From NCBI GenBank assembly GCA_016714785.1, contig JADKCC010000011.1:1-17335 (forward strand): a stretch of DNA of 17,335 bases, in the 5' to 3' direction. Positions 14,529 to 17,335 of this stretch are shown piece after piece. The notes under the pieces were generated by a model that saw nothing but the letters and a program-made list of their open reading frames with translations, had not been told where the DNA came from and did not search any database. Position numbers and translations under genes: made by a program. Source of the DNA: Saprospiraceae bacterium (GTDB taxonomy: Bacteria > Bacteroidota > Bacteroidia > Chitinophagales > Saprospiraceae). Each line of letters opens with the position of its first letter. Position 1 is the stretch's first letter.

Positions 14529-14536
14529 CAAAGATA
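14529..14536 (-). promoter_or_regulatory. -7 box (TATCTTTG) of the DUF5675 operon
   Basis: On the minus strand it matches TAnnTTTG and lies 33 bases before the ATG at 14495. It fixes the start of the first operon gene. A good -33 motif is not visible. Confidence 0.6.
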
Positions 14537-14801
14537 TAGGTACATTTCCCACTTTACGCCACTATTTCGACCATCACTATCATAAATTACCTTAAATGAC
14601 ATATAATATCAAATAATAACATATCTATTTAAGGATTTATTAACCATTATTTCCCACAAAAGACATACTTTTGTTCAGCAATTGAAATTCAAACCACTTA
14701 CACAAAGTGTTTTTCCCAGCACCTGAGATATAAATACTCGAGAAATTACACCTTCACCTAAAACCCTCATAGCAAAAAAATCATCTGACCCGTCCTAAAA
14801 A

Positions 14802-14856
14802 GATAGTGTATGGATGATGTATGGATAGTGTATAGATAGTGTATGGATAGTGTATG
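14802..14856 (+). repeat. Five tandem 11-bp repeats (GATAGTGTATG)
   Basis: Units start at 14802, 14813, 14824, 14835 and 14846. Three are identical; the second reads GATGATGTATG and the third ends in A. The period is about one helical turn, so every unit would face the same side of the DNA. The array ends 37 bases before the ATG of the small gene at 14894. That position suits an array of regulator binding sites or iterons. Confidence 0.75.
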
Positions 14857-14893
14857 AAAGTACTATCATCGATTATGTTAAATAAAGTGTAGT

Positions 14894-15091
14894 ATGAGCA
14901 AATTTTCAAGACTGATTATATACCCTAAAGATGTCTCCGCCATCACTGGTAAGAACTACCGGACATCTTGGCTTTTGCTTCTTAAAATCAAAACTTATTA
15001 TGGGAAGGAGTCACACCAAGTGGTGACGGTGGATGAGTTTTGTCGTTATATGGGGATAGAACTCGATGCTGTTATTTCTTTCTTTGATTAA
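14894..15091 (+). CDS. Small probable DNA-binding protein associated with mobile elements
   Basis: The protein has 65 residues: a short start, then LIIYPKDVSAITGKNYRTSW, LLLLKIKTYYGKESHQVVTV and DEFCRYMGIELDAVISFF. The pattern YPKDV-x-x-ITGK, a basic helix, then H-Q-x-(V/I)-(T/S)-V-(D/E)-EF-x-x-Y-x-GI is familiar in small Bacteroidota proteins near integrases and RteC genes. It looks like an excisionase-like winged helix, but that is inferred from pattern only. Its stop overlaps the stop of the convergent RteC-like gene within the tetranucleotide TTAA (15088-15091). The tandem 11-bp array just upstream could be its own binding site. Confidence 0.65.
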   Translation: MSKFSRLIIYPKDVSAITGKNYRTSWLLLLKIKTYYGKESHQVVTVDEFCRYMGIELDAVISFFD

Positions 15092-15860
15092 CCTTTTTCA
15101 TCATGATCATTGATATCGTCTTTTATCAGTTCAATCATATAATCTAAAAACTTGGTTGGATCCTGGCTATTTTTTACATCCTGATATTTTCTATAATGGT
15201 CCTTTAAATCCACATTAAACATCACTTGTATGTATTCCACAAGTTCTTTAGTCGTTATATTTCCGTTGTTGATGCTATTCGTTAGAACCATACCTTGACT
15301 AGAAGTACTAAATTGGTAAGTTTTCCAGTCCAAATAATCTTTGGATAATCATTGATCTTTTCATCAATGGTTCTATCATCATCTATACTGTACAAAAATT
15401 CCTCCATCATGGATGTTGCTTCAATTAGCGCAAATATATGATTATTTGGCGAATTTCTCACAAATAATCTTTCATCTTGATCAGTGTCTTTCATTCTGTA
15501 ATATACTACATACGCTTGATTTTCAATAAATGTCGCATAAACATGGTTATATGCATCCTCATAATAATCTGCCTTCATCTTTTGCGATCCCATTGGGACA
15601 TTCGATTCTAATTTCAATAATTTATTGTAAAACATACCATACCTCTGGAACTTTGGCTTTTCATATTTATAATACCTAATTTCGTCAGCTGTACTCTCAA
15701 ATTCGTAACTTTTTTCTATATCAATGAGTTCGCTATTCAAGCTCGCAAAGAGATTCATCCTGTAATTTATTATGTCCATGGATTTACTATACCCCAAAAT
15801 ATGTTGCCGAGATTGATTCTCAAAGTTATCTAGGATTATATGTAATTTTTGAAACAGCAC
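15088..15860 (-). pseudogene. RteC-like regulator, frameshifted
   Basis: Two minus-strand frames make one protein of about 257 residues. The first (15860 to about 15290) has ADEIRYYKYEKPKFQRYGMF, YYRMKDTDQDERLF and YPKIIWTGKLTNLVLLVK. The second continues GMVLTNSINNGNITTKELVE, YIQVMFNVDLKDHYRKYQDV and TKFLDYMIELIKDDI. The F-K-x-x-KP-x-F-like block, the tandem Y-x-R and D-x-R/E stretch, WTG-S/K-x-x-x-L, and (V/I)FN-x-DL-x-x-(Y/H)YR are RteC features. RteC regulates excision of CTnDOT-type conjugative transposons. One base is missing or extra near 15290. The first start is GTG at 15860; an ATG 27 codons later is possible. Confidence 0.65.
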
Positions 15861-16008
15861 ACAACTACTTTACTGGGACTACATTAAATTCTCTAATAGG
15901 TATAAAATCATAAACGAAAATATGATATAATATTCTATAATTTTAACCAAATTTTTATATTATGCTATTAAAAAATTTATTCCGAAGTCTCATATCTGAC
16001 TAAAAGCA

Positions 16009-16039
16009 TTAAAAAGCCCTGGTTAAAAACTAGGGCTTT
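16009..16039 (-). terminator. Intrinsic terminator of the integrase gene
   Basis: AAAGCCCT (16013-16020) pairs perfectly with AGGGCTTT (16032-16039), and GGTT/AACT extends the stem. Read on the minus strand, the stem runs into a U-tract (16015-16011) about 25 bases after the integrase stop. The flanking A- and T-rich ends could allow weak action in both directions. Confidence 0.7.
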
Positions 16040-16064
16040 CAAAAGAGTTTCAAAACTTATTTAG

Positions 16065-17325
16065 CTACTTTGCTTCTCCAAACTTAGTATCTCCTTTCTC
16101 ACCCTTTTTAGTCTTGGACAGTTTTTCGCTGAGCATTTCCATCTCAGCGCCCACCCTTGTTTCTAGGATCTTACCATAAATCTGAGTCGTTTTTAAGCTG
16201 CTATGGCCGAGCATCTTACTTGTCGCCTCCATACTTACCCCATTACTGAGGAGTACGGTTGTGGCAAATGTATGCCTCGCTATGTGCGTTGTTAATGGTT
16301 TTTTAATCTCACAGATATCTGCAATCTCTTTTAAGTAGGAATTAAGCTTTTGATTACTTTTCATAGGCAGAATTCTATTTTACTTTACACAAACAGGGTG
16401 GTCCTTATACTTTTCAATGATGTCGAGTGCTTGATCCAAGCGGCACGTTAGATACATTGTCTGTTTTTCGTCTAGATGTATATATCCATTTTTTGCTATT
16501 AATACCTGTATCAATGTGTTCAGGTGTCAAGTTAGCGGCATCTTTGTAAGCATATCCTGTATGACAACAAAATACAAAAATGTCTCTCACTTCACTGAGT
16601 CTATCAATTTTAAACTCTTTGCTCATAATACGATCTAGCTCAGCTTGCGTCAGATATTCCCGTTTCGTCTCTTTGACTGGACATTTGAATCCAAATAACA
16701 CATTCTTTTCAAGCCACTCATATTTGACGCAATAGTCCAGAACTCTATTCAAATACTGAATGTATTTGACCAAGGTGTTTTGATGAAGCTTCAGCTCTGT
16801 CTTCAGGTAATGTTCATACTCTATACCAAATGAATATTTGATATCAGTAAGAAGAATATCCTTCAGCTTCAGCTTGGTTGATATAAAGTCGTTGATTCTG
16901 GCGGCAAATGTAGCATACCTGCCAAAAGTAATTTCACCGATCTCAATTCCAACAAGCTTCTCAAAGCTTGAGTTGTAAATCTGACAACACTCGATAAGGT
17001 ATTTTCTGCGGTCAATGCCTTTACCAGTCAATTTATCTCTTAGCATTTCTGCTGAAATATCATCGTTAAGAGATTTCAGTTCATTAAAAGCTTTAACAAC
17101 ATCCACAGACATTTTATCTAAATATTCATTAATGACTTTGGCTCTAGCTGTTTTACCGATAGCTCTGTTAGACTTTAAATCCCACAGTTCAACTTCGATT
17201 TTCTGTCCAGTACTAATAAACACTCTTTCACCTTCGATGGTGATTTGCAATTGGATAGGTACCATCCCGGCTACCTCGATTTTTCTGATAATAAATTTGG
17301 CGTTCAATAGATCAATCTTTTGCAT
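16065..17325 (-). pseudogene. Tyrosine integrase, Bacteroidota type, with one frameshift and one in-frame stop
   Basis: The ATG at 17325 opens MQKIDLLNAKFIIRKIEVAG, an arm-binding beta-domain including ERVFISTGQKIEVELWD. A SAM-like core-binding domain follows (KYLIECCQIYNSSFEKLVG, LKLHQNTLVKYIQYLNRVLD). The catalytic domain starts KETKREYLTQAELDRI, with CHTGYAYKDAANLTPEHID where other integrases carry Arg I. The frame breaks near 16438 (NVPL, then LDQALDIIEKYKDHPVCVK in the next frame). An in-frame TAA at 16380-16382 precedes NRILPMKSNQKLNSYLKEI. The rest has HIARHTFATT (H-x-x-R), MLGHSSLKTTQIYG with the catalytic Tyr, and the tail to 16065. Restored length is about 418 residues, normal for the family. 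A terminator follows at 16013-16039. Confidence 0.75.
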
Positions 17326-17335
17326 GATATTAATT

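Noticed and set aside
14666..14673. TACTTTTG as a plus-strand -7 box
   Set aside because: It fits TAnnTTTG, but the nearest plus-strand gene is 220 bases away behind the repeat array, so the link is too weak.

Overview
The window looks like chromosomal accessory DNA from a member of the Bacteroidota, possibly a Saprospiria-like lineage. The DNA is AT-rich. Several genes start just downstream of a TAnnTTTG box, the Bacteroidota -7 promoter element, mostly without a Shine-Dalgarno sequence. The protein families point the same way: a Bacteroidota-type tyrosine integrase, an RteC-like regulator, a DUF5675 protein, and a membrane protein with a Cys-rich N-terminus. No tRNA, rRNA or CRISPR array was seen.

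Layout. Positions 1-2236 hold only decayed minus-strand coding remnants and non-coding DNA. Positions 2237-3627 (+) hold a three-gene unit: an intact HEPN-domain protein, a broken unknown protein, and a broken SecB-like chaperone. This is a candidate toxin-antitoxin-chaperone-like module. Positions 3628-5990 are almost gene-free but rich in structure: two long foldback elements that share a core, several TTGYAAA dyads, and terminator-like hairpins. Positions 5991-9537 (+) are a defence-type locus. It contains a disrupted protein resembling the pPIWI-associating nuclease family, a frameshifted OLD-family ATPase-TOPRIM protein, and an intact, compact UvrD-like helicase that overlaps it. The last two together have the Gabija (GajAB) architecture.

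Positions 9538-10382 are non-coding, with one strong multi-branched foldback. Positions 10383-12690 (+) hold four intact accessory genes: two tandem paralogs of a small family common on mobile elements, a membrane protein with a Cys-rich head, and a SMI1/KNR4 (SUKH)-like protein set between two copies of a terminator-like repeat. Positions 12757-14536 (-) are a compact operon of four genes: a conserved ~250-residue protein, a DUF5675 protein, and two small holin-like membrane proteins, with its own promoter box and terminator. Positions 14802-17325 hold an array of five 11-bp repeats, a small probable DNA-binding protein, a convergent RteC-like gene, and a tyrosine integrase with its terminator. 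This is typical of the end of a Bacteroidota integrative element.

Many genes carry single-base indels or in-frame stops (2657-3627, 6095-7223, 13744-14495, 15088-15860, 16065-17325), while others are intact. This could be real decay of an old mobile or defence island, or residual sequencing error. The sequence alone cannot decide.
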